Of a DNA stretch of 64,000 nt, positions 24,977 to 33,836 are shown piece by piece. The notes under the pieces were generated by a model, which saw nothing but the letters and a program-made list of their open reading frames with translations, made no database searches and was not told the origin of the DNA. The stretch spans positions 62,001 through 126,000 of the forward strand of contig NZ_FNOI01000009.1 of assembly GCF_900107015.1 (NCBI RefSeq), read 5' to 3'. Source of the stretch: Litoreibacter albidus. Its GTDB lineage: Bacteria; Pseudomonadota; Alphaproteobacteria; Rhodobacterales; Rhodobacteraceae. Each line of letters begins with the position of its first letter. The stretch's first letter is position 1. The position numbers and the translations under genes are program-made.

Positions 24977-26605
24977 CTACTCAGCCACTGTCACGTAGCG
25001 CCAGTCGAAAATGTTGTCGGCACGAACTTCCACGCCCACGCCTTCGCGCACGCCCCATGCGCCCCATGATTGGTGCAGCGGGATGTAGGCCACATCATCG
25101 GTGGTGATGGTCCATGCCTCGTTGATGAGGGCGTTGCGCTTGTCCTCGTCGGTTTCGATCAGGATTTCATTGGCAAGGCGGTCGATTTCCGGATTGCAGT
25201 AGCCCGCGAAGTTCGACTTACCGGCAACTATTTTCGCCAGATCATCTGGCGCCCAAACTGCGCTGTTCTCATCGGCGCGGGGGCACATGTGCAGGGAATA
25301 CAGCGCAATATGGCTATCAAGGCTGGCCGGTGTGGTCCCCAGCATTGCAAGGCCGAAGTCCATGTTGGGCGACAGGATCGCCTCTAGGTACTGGGCCTTC
25401 GCCTGCACGTTCGCCTTGGCGTCGATCCCGACTTTGGCCAGCATGTTGGACACCGCGAGGCAGATCGCCTCGTCGTTGACGTACATGTTGTTGGAACATT
25501 GGAAGGTAAAGGTGAAGCCGTCGGGGTAGCCTGCCTCCGCCAGTAATTCCTTGGAGCGGTCTGGGTCATACTCGTAGCGTTTGAAGCTGTCGGAATAGCC
25601 GTTCACCCCAGGGGCGACCATCAGGGCTGCGGGCGTTGCGCGACCGCGCAGGATGCGGGCGTGAATGGTTTCCAAATCAATCGCGCGGTACATGGCCTCA
25701 CGGACGCGGCGGTCTTTGAGGGGGTTTTTGCCCTCAAGGCCGGACCCTGGCAGGGTGTCGCGCCATTGGTTCATCGTCAGATACATGGTGCGGACCTCTG
25801 GGCCTGCCTCGATCTTGCCGCTTGGGGCGGCTTCAACGCGGGCGATGTCTTGCACCGGCACGGGGAACACAACGTCAAGCTGACCGGACAACAGCGCCGC
25901 GACGCGGGTCGCCGCGTTGGGGACGGGGGTGTATTCAACCTCCGTCACATTGGTCGGCACGCTGCCTTCGCCCCACCAGCCGTCGTAACGCGACAGCGTT
26001 GTTTTTACGCCGGGCGCACGCGACACAAGCTGGAACGGGCCAGTGCCATTTTCGTGGAGGGTCGCGTAGCTTTCCTCCGACGCGGCTTTGTCGGCGTCAC
26101 CGACGCCGTTCGCCTCGGCCCAATCGCGGTTCATGATGTACCAGTTGGCCCATGTGTAGTGCAAAATCGGGTTGGGTTCTGTGGTGATGAAATCAACGGT
26201 GTAATCGTCAACGGCGACGACCTTGGCGTCGCTGGGAAGGCGGTTCTTGAAGTCCGACGCCCCTGCCCGCACGCGGTCCGCGCTGTATATCACATCATCC
26301 GCGTTGAAGGGCGTGCCGTCGTGGAATGTCACGTCCTTGCGCAGATGGAAGCGCCAGTGTGTGGGCGACAGCAACTCCCAGCTTTCCGCCAGTGCGGGCT
26401 GGATTGACAGGTCCGGCGCGCGGCGCACGAGGCCCTCATAGATGTTGCCAAGGAAGCCGGAGGTGAACACCTCCTCCACCACATAGGGGTCCATGCTGCC
26501 AATGTCGCCCTGCGAGGCAAAGCGCAGCGTTTCCGCGCCGCTGGCGGCCGGTGACAGCGCAAGCGCCGAGGCTAGAAAGACCGAGGAAAGGCGTATGTTA
26601 GGCAT
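24977..26605 (-). CDS. Peptide/opine-type ABC transporter substrate-binding protein
   Basis: A 542-residue periplasmic protein (family 5 extracellular solute-binding). The signal peptide ends at about residue 23 (SPAASGAE). FHDGTPFNADDVIYSADRV (about residues 92-110) is the family signature region. Members bind peptides, opines, glutathione or sugars. The neighbouring formylglutamate-amidohydrolase-like and RpiR genes suggest an acyl-amino-acid or peptide, but this is a guess. It is first in its operon and divergent from the RpiR gene. Confidence 0.94.
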   Translation of the reverse strand: MPNIRLSSVFLASALALSPAASGAETLRFASQGDIGSMDPYVVEEVFTSGFLGNIYEGLVRRAPDLSIQPALAESWELLSPTHWRFHLRKDVTFHDGTPFNADDVIYSADRVRAGASDFKNRLPSDAKVVAVDDYTVDFITTEPNPILHYTWANWYIMNRDWAEANGVGDADKAASEESYATLHENGTGPFQLVSRAPGVKTTLSRYDGWWGEGSVPTNVTEVEYTPVPNAATRVAALLSGQLDVVFPVPVQDIARVEAAPSGKIEAGPEVRTMYLTMNQWRDTLPGSGLEGKNPLKDRRVREAMYRAIDLETIHARILRGRATPAALMVAPGVNGYSDSFKRYEYDPDRSKELLAEAGYPDGFTFTFQCSNNMYVNDEAICLAVSNMLAKVGIDAKANVQAKAQYLEAILSPNMDFGLAMLGTTPASLDSHIALYSLHMCPRADENSAVWAPDDLAKIVAGKSNFAGYCNPEIDRLANEILIETDEDKRNALINEAWTITTDDVAYIPLHQSWGAWGVREGVGVEVRADNIFDWRYVTVAE

Positions 26606-26769
26606 GTAAAAACTCCCTTTGGCGAGGTTTGGACGTGTTCATCCGCATTGATGTATATCGGCACACAACTAGAATACAGTCAACTTAAAATGAATAATTC
26701 AGTAAATAGTGGCGCTTGAATAATTGTTTTGATATGAATTTGATCATTAATCATTGCTAGGAAACTTCA
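26606..26769. promoter_or_regulatory. AT-rich divergent promoter region with repeated motif
   Basis: The 164 bases between the peptide binding-protein gene and the RpiR gene are AT-rich compared with their surroundings. TGAATAATTCA (26691-26701) is an 11-base palindrome. TGAATAATT recurs at 26717-26725, 26 bases downstream. These are candidate sites for the RpiR regulator, placed to act on both directions. Confidence 0.45.
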
Positions 26770-27624
26770 ATGCTCAAAGATCGCCTATCCGGACCGGACC
26801 TTGACCTGACCGCCAAGGAAGAAAAGATACGCCGCACGTTGCTGACCAACTACCCTGTGGCAGGGCTGTCGACGGTGGCCGATCTGGCAACTGCGGCGGG
26901 GGTCAGCGTGCCGACGGTGCTGCGCTTTGTCACCAAACTGGGGTTCCAAGGTTACGCCTCTTTCCAGAAAGACCTGATCGACGAGCTGGGGGACACGCTG
27001 AATTCGCCGCTGTCGCTGTTCACGCCGGCGGATGCGACCGACGGCAATTCGACCTTTCAACGCACGATCCGCTCCATGCGCGCCGCGTTAGAGCGGTTGG
27101 AGGCGGACTACGACGACAGCACCTTCGAGAGCGTGGTGGATTTGATCGCGGACGAGCGGTCCGAGATACATTGCATTGGCGGGCGCTTCAGCACTGTTCT
27201 GGCCGAGCGGCTTGCCTTGCATCTGGCACAGGTGCGCCCGCGGGTGCGCCTGCTGAGCTGTGGCTCCAAACAACTGGCGGACGGGTTGGTGGATTACGAC
27301 AGCCAAGTCACGTTGGTGGTGTTCGATTTCCGGCGCTATCAGGTGGAGACGGAGCAATACGCCCGCATGGCGCATGAGCGGCGGGCGCGGATTGTTTTGT
27401 TTACCGACCGCTGGCAGTCGCCGATTGCCTCCTTCGCAAGCAAGGTTCTGACGTCGCCGGTAGAGAGCGGCGGCATGTTCGACAGCTGGGTGCCCGCCAT
27501 CGCCCAGACCGAAGCGCTCGTCGCCGCCGTGGCGGAGCGCCATCCCGACAGAATCCGCGAACGCCTGTCAGCGATTGAAGCGATGCGCGACAGGTTCACC
27601 CAACTGCCCGAGCCGAACACATGA
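26770..27624 (+). CDS. RpiR/MurR-family transcriptional regulator
   Basis: A 284-residue regulator. The N-terminal helix-turn-helix is about residues 35-75 (TVADLATAAGVSVPTVLRFVTKLGF). A C-terminal SIS domain that binds sugar phosphates occupies about residues 125-250 (EIHCIGGRFSTVLAERLA). It is divergent from the peptide ABC operon and overlaps the next gene by 4 bases. The SIS domain implies a phosphorylated sugar or amino-sugar effector. Confidence 0.93.
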   Translation: MLKDRLSGPDLDLTAKEEKIRRTLLTNYPVAGLSTVADLATAAGVSVPTVLRFVTKLGFQGYASFQKDLIDELGDTLNSPLSLFTPADATDGNSTFQRTIRSMRAALERLEADYDDSTFESVVDLIADERSEIHCIGGRFSTVLAERLALHLAQVRPRVRLLSCGSKQLADGLVDYDSQVTLVVFDFRRYQVETEQYARMAHERRARIVLFTDRWQSPIASFASKVLTSPVESGGMFDSWVPAIAQTEALVAAVAERHPDRIRERLSAIEAMRDRFTQLPEPNT

Positions 27625-28394
27625 CCTATATGCACGCGGCCATGCCGCCCCAAATCCACATCACCGAAGCAGTTGAGATTTGTAACCCGAACGGCACCTT
27701 CCCCGCGCTGTTGGTGTGCGACCATGCCAGCCCCACCCTGCCGCCCGAGGTCGGCGACCTGCGGCTTGATCCTGCGCATTTGCGCGACCACATCGGCGTG
27801 GATATCGGCATTGCCCCCGTGGTGCGTGCCCTGTCGATGCTGTTGGATGCCCCTGCGGTACTGACGCGCCATTCAAGGCTGATGATTGATTGCAACCGCT
27901 GGATCAAAGACCCTACCTCCATCCCAGAGGAGAGCGACGGGGTGCCAATTGCGGGCAACGTCGGGCTGGATTTTGATGCCCGTGCGGAGCGGTGGCACCG
28001 CTATTTCTGGCCCTACCACCGCACGGTGCACCGGATGACCACCGAGCTGCGCGCGCGCCATAGCGCCCCGCTGTTTGTTGCGCTTCACAGCTGCAACCGG
28101 CAGTTCGGCGATGAGCACCGCGACATAGACGCGGGCACCTTTTGGAACTACGACCGCCGCCTGTCCGACGCACTGCTGACGGGGCTTGGCCGCGAGAAAG
28201 ACCTGAAGCTGGCGTGCAACTCCCCCTATTCGGGGTTTCGCGGCACGTCGTTCACGTTGGACTACCACACGTGGGGCAGCGACCTGCGGGCCTGCGGCGT
28301 CGAGATCGTGAACGATCTGATCACCACCCCCGGCAGTCAGGCCAAATGGTCCGCACGGCTGGCGGATGTTTTGGCGGACATCGCGCAGGGCTAG
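27621..28394 (+). CDS. N-formylglutamate amidohydrolase-family protein
   Basis: A 257-residue protein of the HutG-like family. Motifs are LLVCDHASP (about residues 31-39), HSRLMIDCNR (about 86-95) and FVALHSCNR (about 152-160). These carry the metal-binding and substrate-binding residues expected for this zinc hydrolase. Family members cleave N-formyl-L-glutamate or similar N-acylated amino acids. No other histidine-degradation gene is near. It overlaps the RpiR gene by 4 bases and shares its stop bases with the convergent Lrp gene (CTAG). Confidence 0.85.
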   Translation: MTYMHAAMPPQIHITEAVEICNPNGTFPALLVCDHASPTLPPEVGDLRLDPAHLRDHIGVDIGIAPVVRALSMLLDAPAVLTRHSRLMIDCNRWIKDPTSIPEESDGVPIAGNVGLDFDARAERWHRYFWPYHRTVHRMTTELRARHSAPLFVALHSCNRQFGDEHRDIDAGTFWNYDRRLSDALLTGLGREKDLKLACNSPYSGFRGTSFTLDYHTWGSDLRACGVEIVNDLITTPGSQAKWSARLADVLADIAQG

Positions 28395-28870
28395 ATCGGC
28401 AAGTCCTTCTGGTCGGCGATTGCCTCCATCGTGATGTAGGAGGTGACGGCGTCCAGATCGACCTTCGCGATGATCAGCTGATAGACGCGATCGAAGTCGT
28501 TCATGTCCTTGGCCATGACCTTGAACATGTAGTCGTATTCCCCCGCGATCCGGTAGAAGTCGATCACATTAGGGATGGCGGATATTTTCTGGCGAAACAG
28601 GCGCAGCCAATCGCTGGAGTGATGCTTGGTGCGCACCATCACGAAGACCGTCAGCCCCAGCCCCACCCGCTGCGGATTGATGCGAATGGTTTGCCCGTTG
28701 ATCACGCCGCTGTCGCGCAAAGCTTTCAGCCGCCGCCAACAGGCACTTTGGGACATGCCGACCTTATCGGCCAAATCACGTTGGGACAGGGATGCATCCA
28801 ATTGCAACGCCCGCAGGATTTTGCGGTCCATTTGATCGACGGGGTGGTTTGTTTCTACCATTTTTGACAC
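28391..28870 (-). CDS. Lrp/AsnC-family transcriptional regulator
   Basis: A 159-residue protein. The helix-turn-helix at about residues 17-55 (LSQRDLADKVGMSQSACWRRLKAL) is followed by the RAM ligand-binding domain from about residue 75. A GTG start at 28870 has AGGAG seven bases upstream; the alternative is an ATG nine bases later. It is divergent from the class V aminotransferase gene (94-base spacer), so it probably regulates it in response to an amino acid. Confidence 0.92.
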   Translation of the reverse strand: MSKMVETNHPVDQMDRKILRALQLDASLSQRDLADKVGMSQSACWRRLKALRDSGVINGQTIRINPQRVGLGLTVFVMVRTKHHSSDWLRLFRQKISAIPNVIDFYRIAGEYDYMFKVMAKDMNDFDRVYQLIIAKVDLDAVTSYITMEAIADQKDLPI

Positions 28871-28964
28871 CCAAACTCCTGTGATATTCGCTCATTTGAT
28901 GTTTCTTGATCTGAGATAACGCCCGTATGATCGAAAAGTCAAAAATATTTAGGTAAGATGATCC

Positions 28965-30428
28965 ATGACCCCCGCCTCCGCGCCACTCGCCCGATTTGCC
29001 CGCTCCCTTGAACGCCCCGATCTGATCGACTGGCTTCGGGCCGGTCTGGTTGGCAATGGCGCCGTCGTGCCGGGGCCGTTTGGAACCAACCCGCTGCTGT
29101 ACGCGGATTACGTGGCCTCTGGCCGCGCGCTGGAGGTGGTGGAGCGGTTCGTGATGACCGAGATCCTGCCGTATTATGCCAACAGCCACACCGAGGCGTC
29201 TTTTTGTGGCATGACCATGACCCGCATGCGCCGCGACGCCCGCGCCACTATCGCGCGGCTGACGCAGTCAACCGATGCCCATGCGGTGATCTTTGGCGGG
29301 TCCGGTGCGACATCTGGCATCAACCGGCTTGTGGAGTTGTTCGGCGTGCCGAAAACGCTGGCCAGCGGCGGGCGCGTGGTGGTGTTTATCGGGCCGTATG
29401 AGCACCACTCCAACATCCTGCCATGGCGCGAATCCGGCGCGGAAGTGATCGAGATAAACGAGGCAGCCGACGGCGGGCCGGATATGGTCGAGCTGGAAGC
29501 CGCACTGGACGCCACCGCTGACGCGGCGCTGCGCATCGGTACGTTCTCTGCCGCCTCCAACGTGACGGGCATTGTGACCGACACCGACGCGGTTACCCGC
29601 CTGCTGAAGGCGCATAACGCACTGAGCATTTGGGACTACGCGGGCGGCGGCCCCTACCTGAGCATCGACATGCAAGACGGAACGGCCTGCGCCAAGGATG
29701 CGGTCGTGGTCTCGCCGCACAAGTTTCTGGGCGGGCCTGCGGCGACGGGGGTTCTGATCGTGCGCAAGGATGCCGTGACCCGCGACACCCCCGTTTTTCC
29801 AGGCGGTGGGACGGTCAGCTTTGTGTCGCGCAGTGGGCAAGACTATGTGGACGACCTTGCCACCCGCGAAGAGGGCGGCACGCCCAACGTGATTGGCGAC
29901 ATCCGTGCGGCGCTGGCCTTTTTGGTGAAGGACGCGATCGGGCAAGCCGTCATGGACGCGCGCCATGCCGCCTTTGATGCCCGCGCCCGCGCGGTTTGGG
30001 ACGCGAACCCGAACCTCGAAATCTTCGGGCTGGATAAGGGCGCACGCTTGCCGATCTTCTCGTTTCGCGTGAAGGACGATCAGGGCGGCTATCTGCACCA
30101 CCAGTTGTTTACCCGAATGCTAAGCGATTGCTACGGCATTCAAGTGCGCGGCGGCTGCGCTTGCGCGGGGCCATATGCGCACCGTCTGCTGGGGATTGAC
30201 GACGACGCCTCCCTTGCCCTGCGCCGCGATATCGACAACGGCGATGAGTTGGCGAAACCAGGTTGGGTCAGGCTGAACTTCAGCGTTCTGCTGGACGACG
30301 AGAAGGCCGACCGCATCATTTCCGCCGTGGATGAGTTGGCGCGGCAACCGCACCCGATGCTGGCCTATTACACCGCCGACCCGTCCACCGCGCGGTTCAG
30401 CCCCGTGCCACGTCAGCTGTCGGCTTAA
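28965..30428 (+). CDS. Class V aminotransferase-fold PLP enzyme
   Basis: A 487-residue pyridoxal-phosphate enzyme related to cysteine desulfurases. Asp224 (SIWDYAG) and the PLP-binding Lys253 (VVSPHKFLGG) are in place. LYADYVASGR near residue 46 and RGGCACAGPY near residue 394 are also typical; the latter holds a Cys like that of desulfurases. The chain is longer than SufS (about 405). It is divergent from a Lrp gene and sits one base before a class II amidotransferase gene. Possible activities include desulfurase, C-S lyase or transaminase; the sequence does not decide. Confidence 0.85.
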   Translation: MTPASAPLARFARSLERPDLIDWLRAGLVGNGAVVPGPFGTNPLLYADYVASGRALEVVERFVMTEILPYYANSHTEASFCGMTMTRMRRDARATIARLTQSTDAHAVIFGGSGATSGINRLVELFGVPKTLASGGRVVVFIGPYEHHSNILPWRESGAEVIEINEAADGGPDMVELEAALDATADAALRIGTFSAASNVTGIVTDTDAVTRLLKAHNALSIWDYAGGGPYLSIDMQDGTACAKDAVVVSPHKFLGGPAATGVLIVRKDAVTRDTPVFPGGGTVSFVSRSGQDYVDDLATREEGGTPNVIGDIRAALAFLVKDAIGQAVMDARHAAFDARARAVWDANPNLEIFGLDKGARLPIFSFRVKDDQGGYLHHQLFTRMLSDCYGIQVRGGCACAGPYAHRLLGIDDDASLALRRDIDNGDELAKPGWVRLNFSVLLDDEKADRIISAVDELARQPHPMLAYYTADPSTARFSPVPRQLSA

Positions 30429-30429
30429 T

Positions 30430-31245
30430 ATGTGTCGTTGGGCTGCGTGGATCGGCACACCGATCTTTCTGGAAAAACTGATCAGCGAACCTGAGCATTC
30501 GCTGATTGATCAAAGCCGCAACGCACTGTCGTGCAAGGTGGCCATCAATGCCGACGGCGTGGGTGTAGCGTGGTACGGGGACCGCCCCGAGCCGGGGTTA
30601 TACAAGAACGTGCACCCCGCGTGGTCGGACCCGAACCTGTTGCAACTGGCGCGGCAAGTACGCGCGCCGCTGTTTCTGGCACATGTGCGCGCGTCGACGG
30701 GCAGTGCGACGAGCTACAACAACTGCCACCCGTTCACGCTGGATAAGTGGTCGTTCATGCACAACGGCATGGTGGGCGGCTTTGACCAGTTGCGCAAGCG
30801 GCTGGAGCACGGGATTGACGACGCGCTGTACCTGAAACGGCGCGGTGCGACGGACAGTGAAGTGTTGTTCCTGACCGCGATGGGTTTCGGGCTGGCGCAG
30901 GCCCCGATTGCAGCAATGGCGAAGGCGGTTCAGACCGTTGAGCGCCATTCGCGCGATGTAGGCGTGACCCCGCATATGCGGTTCACGGGCTGTTGGTCCG
31001 ACGGGGAGACGCTTTACGCCGCGCGTTACGCGTCCGATGATTTCGCGCCAAGCTTGTTTTACCATCGGTCCGAGGCTGGCACCTTGGTGGTGTCCGAACC
31101 GCTGGAGAAGAACCGGAGTGACTGGATCGAGGTGCCGCCGAATTCGGTGCTGACGGTGTCGCACACATCCCTGTCCGTCACGCCGTTCATTGAGGGCGCA
31201 CGCGAGGACAACAGCCCCCGCGTGGACGATCTGATAGACGCCTAG
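30430..31245 (+). CDS. Class II glutamine amidotransferase-like protein, YafJ/EgtC type
   Basis: A 271-residue N-terminal-nucleophile hydrolase. I chose the ATG at 30430 because it puts Cys at position 2 (MCRWAAWIG), which becomes the nucleophile after Met removal. An upstream in-frame ATG would bury it. FLAHVRASTGSATSYNNCHPF (about residues 78-98) binds glutamine in the family, and FMHNGMV is also typical. It lies one base after the aminotransferase gene, so they are co-transcribed. EgtC in ergothioneine synthesis is a relative, but EgtB and EgtD are absent here. Confidence 0.85.
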   Translation: MCRWAAWIGTPIFLEKLISEPEHSLIDQSRNALSCKVAINADGVGVAWYGDRPEPGLYKNVHPAWSDPNLLQLARQVRAPLFLAHVRASTGSATSYNNCHPFTLDKWSFMHNGMVGGFDQLRKRLEHGIDDALYLKRRGATDSEVLFLTAMGFGLAQAPIAAMAKAVQTVERHSRDVGVTPHMRFTGCWSDGETLYAARYASDDFAPSLFYHRSEAGTLVVSEPLEKNRSDWIEVPPNSVLTVSHTSLSVTPFIEGAREDNSPRVDDLIDA

Positions 31246-32213
31246 GTTTTGTGGTAGCTGACCAACCGCTCCACCTCGCTGCGCGAGCCTAGGATGACAG
31301 GCACGCGCTGGTGCGGGCCTGTGGGGTCAATGTCCATGATCGGCGTGAGCCCCGTGGAGGCAGCACCGCCTGCAAGCTCGATGATCATCGCCATGGGGTT
31401 GGCTTCATACATCAAGCGCAGTTTGCCGCCCGCGTCCCTGTTGTTGCTGTCCGCCGGATAGAGGAACACACCGCCACGGGTCAGGATGCGGTGGATTTCC
31501 GCGACCATGGACGCGGTCCAGCGCATGTTGAAGGGGCGCGCGCGCACGCCGTCCTCGCCCGCGATGCATTCGTCGATGTAGCGGCGAACGGGTTCGTCCC
31601 AGTATTTGTAGCGCGAGGCGTTGATGGCGAATTCAGACGTCTCCGCAGGCACCATCATATCGGGATGGGTCAGGCGGAAGTCACCCGTGCCATGCTGGCA
31701 GGTGAAGCCCTCAACCTTGTCGCCGACGGTCAACACAAACATGGTGGAGGGGCCGTAGAGCGCGTAGCCCGCGCAGATTTGGTTGCGGCCGTTGCGCAGC
31801 ACGTTGCGGTCGCCGTCCTCTTCCACCTGCATCACCGCGAAGATGGAGCCGACAGAGAGGTTCACATCAAGGTTGGAGGAGCCGTCCAAAGGATCGAAGT
31901 ATAACAGGTAGTCACCGGCTTCCGGCTCTTTGAGCCACGTGACCTCCTCCACCTCCTCAGACACAAGTGCTGCGAGGCGCGGGCTGTTGGAGCAGATCCG
32001 TTCAAATTCGTCGTTGGCCAGAATATCGAGGGTTTTCTGCGCCTCCCCCTGCACGTTGGTGGCACCTGCCGCCCCGAGGTTCCCCTCGAATGCGCCGTTG
32101 CGCACGCTGTTGGCAATCACGCGGCAAGAGCTTGCGATATCCTCGATCAGAAAGATCAGGTTCGGGTCCAATACGCTTTGCGTGAGATAGCGTCGCAGCG
32201 TTGTGTCGGTCAT
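31242..32213 (-). CDS. fbp: Fructose-1,6-bisphosphatase, class I
   Basis: A 323-residue enzyme of gluconeogenesis that hydrolyses fructose-1,6-bisphosphate to fructose-6-phosphate. Motifs include LVSEEVEEV (metal-site Glu residues) and LLYFDPLDGSSNLDVNLSVGSIF (about residues 102-125), the family signature. It follows glpK after 9 bases, so it is likely the last gene of the glycerol operon. This fits, because glycerol feeds triose phosphate that must be built up to hexose phosphate. Its stop shares bases CTAG with the convergent amidotransferase gene. Confidence 0.95.
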   Translation of the reverse strand: MTDTTLRRYLTQSVLDPNLIFLIEDIASSCRVIANSVRNGAFEGNLGAAGATNVQGEAQKTLDILANDEFERICSNSPRLAALVSEEVEEVTWLKEPEAGDYLLYFDPLDGSSNLDVNLSVGSIFAVMQVEEDGDRNVLRNGRNQICAGYALYGPSTMFVLTVGDKVEGFTCQHGTGDFRLTHPDMMVPAETSEFAINASRYKYWDEPVRRYIDECIAGEDGVRARPFNMRWTASMVAEIHRILTRGGVFLYPADSNNRDAGGKLRLMYEANPMAMIIELAGGAASTGLTPIMDIDPTGPHQRVPVILGSRSEVERLVSYHKT

Positions 32214-32222
32214 TTTACGTCC

Positions 32223-33710
32223 TCAAAAATTCATGGTGGCCTGGACCGCCTTCTTCCAAGACGCATATTTGTCCTGACGCGCGGCGTCAGCCATATTCGG
32301 TACGAACTCTGTCTCGCAAGCCCATTGTGCGGCGAATGCCGCCTGATCAGGGTAGATGCCTGCGTGCATGCCCGCAAGCCAAGCCGCGCCAAGCGCGGTG
32401 GTTTCGCGAATTTCGGGCCGATCAACCGGCGCGCCGATGATGTCCGCGAGGAATTGCATGGCCCAGTTGCTTTCCGACATGCCGCCGTCGACACGCAAGG
32501 TGGGCTGCACGCCGCTGGCTTGCCAGTCGGCAGACATAGCGTCGAGCAGATCGCGGGTTTGGTAGCCGACACTTTCAAGCGCGGCTTTTGCCAACTCCGC
32601 CGGACCAGTGCTGCGGGTCAACCCGAAGGCCGCGCCGCGACATTCCGCGTTCCAGTAAGGCGCCCCGAGGCCAACAAAGGCGGGGACGAGGACCACGTTT
32701 TGGTTGGGATCGGCCTGCAGGGCGAGCGCTTGGGTTTCGGCGGCGTCCCCGATCACTTGCAGCCCGTCGCGCAGCCATTGCACCACGGCCCCCGCCACAA
32801 ATATTGACCCTTCAAGCGCAAATGTCGGCTTGCCGTCCAGCTGATAGGCGATGGTTGTGAGCAAGCGGTTCTCGGATGTCACGGGCGTGTCGCCGGTGTT
32901 GAGCAGCGCGAAGCAGCCCGTGCCATAGGTCGATTTCATCATGCCCGGTTTAAAACAAGCCTGCCCCACGGTTGCGGCTTGCTGGTCGCCCGCCACGCCG
33001 CAGATGGGGATGGGCGCGCCGAAATGTTCTGCCTGCGTTTGGCCGAAGTCGGCGGCGCAGTCCTTGACCTCTGGCAGCATTTGCATGGGGATGGTGAGCA
33101 GGTCGCAGATGGTCTTGCTCCAGCGGCCCTTGCGGATGTCATAGAGCATGGTGCGCGCAGCGTTTGTGGCGTCAGTCGCATGCACCGCGCCGCCGGTGAG
33201 TTTCCAGATCAGGTAGCTGTCGACGGTGCCGAACAGCAACTCGCCATTGGCGGCGCGGGCGCGGGCGCCGTCCACGTGGTCCAAAATCCAGCTGAGCTTG
33301 GTGCTGGAGAAATAGGGGTCAATGCGCAGGCCGGTGCGCTCCGTGATCATCTGCTCATGGCCCGCGTCGCGCAGGTCGCGGCATAGGTCAGCGGTGCGCC
33401 TGTCTTGCCAGACAATCGCGTTATAGATGGGCTCACCCGTCGCCTTGTCCCAGACGACGGTGGTTTCGCGTTGGTTGGTGATGCCGATTGCGGTGATGTC
33501 CGCCGCCGTGACGCCCGCGCGTTTCATCGCGCCGCGACAGGTGGCGAGGGTCGTGTCCCATAGGTCCTTGGGGTTGTGTTCGACCCAGCCCGACTGCGGA
33601 AAATGCTGCGCGAACTCTTGCTGGTCACTGGCTACGATTGCCATCGCGCTATCAAAAATCATGCACCGTGTTGACGTCGTGCCCTGATCAATTGCGAGGA
33701 TGTAGCCCAT
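32223..33710 (-). CDS. glpK: Glycerol kinase
   Basis: A 495-residue enzyme that phosphorylates glycerol to glycerol-3-phosphate. The N-terminal phosphate loop [10 protein letters not shown] (about residues 5-14) and the FGGY-family signature around residues 360-380 ([10 protein letters not shown]) are present. I chose the ATG at 33710 (MGYILAID); an ATG 14 codons upstream would add a non-conserved tail. It lies between glpV and fbp, inside the glycerol operon. Length is normal. Confidence 0.96.
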   Translation of the reverse strand: MGYILAIDQGTTSTRCMIFDSAMAIVASDQQEFAQHFPQSGWVEHNPKDLWDTTLATCRGAMKRAGVTAADITAIGITNQRETTVVWDKATGEPIYNAIVWQDRRTADLCRDLRDAGHEQMITERTGLRIDPYFSSTKLSWILDHVDGARARAANGELLFGTVDSYLIWKLTGGAVHATDATNAARTMLYDIRKGRWSKTICDLLTIPMQMLPEVKDCAADFGQTQAEHFGAPIPICGVAGDQQAATVGQACFKPGMMKSTYGTGCFALLNTGDTPVTSENRLLTTIAYQLDGKPTFALEGSIFVAGAVVQWLRDGLQVIGDAAETQALALQADPNQNVVLVPAFVGLGAPYWNAECRGAAFGLTRSTGPAELAKAALESVGYQTRDLLDAMSADWQASGVQPTLRVDGGMSESNWAMQFLADIIGAPVDRPEIRETTALGAAWLAGMHAGIYPDQAAFAAQWACETEFVPNMADAARQDKYASWKKAVQATMNF

Positions 33711-33802
33711 CTGTAGCCCCAATGCGTAGGTTGCAGAAATTCCGCCATCCACGGTGCGTGGCAGCGAAATATCCGGTCATATTATGTGTGAAACATGCGG
33801 GT

Positions 33803-33829
33803 ATCCGGGGCCGACGCGCGGCCCCGGAT
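33803..33829 (-). terminator. Intercistronic hairpin after glpV
   Basis: A perfect 10-base-pair stem (ATCCGGGGCC / GGCCCCGGAT) with a 7-base loop lies 7 bases after the glpV stop. No T run follows. It probably stabilises the glpV message or attenuates glpK expression. Confidence 0.7.
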
Positions 33830-33836
33830 GGTTAGC

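Noticed and set aside
28965-31245. Ergothioneine cluster
   Set aside because: Only EgtE-like and EgtC-like genes are present; EgtB and EgtD are missing, so the name is not justified.
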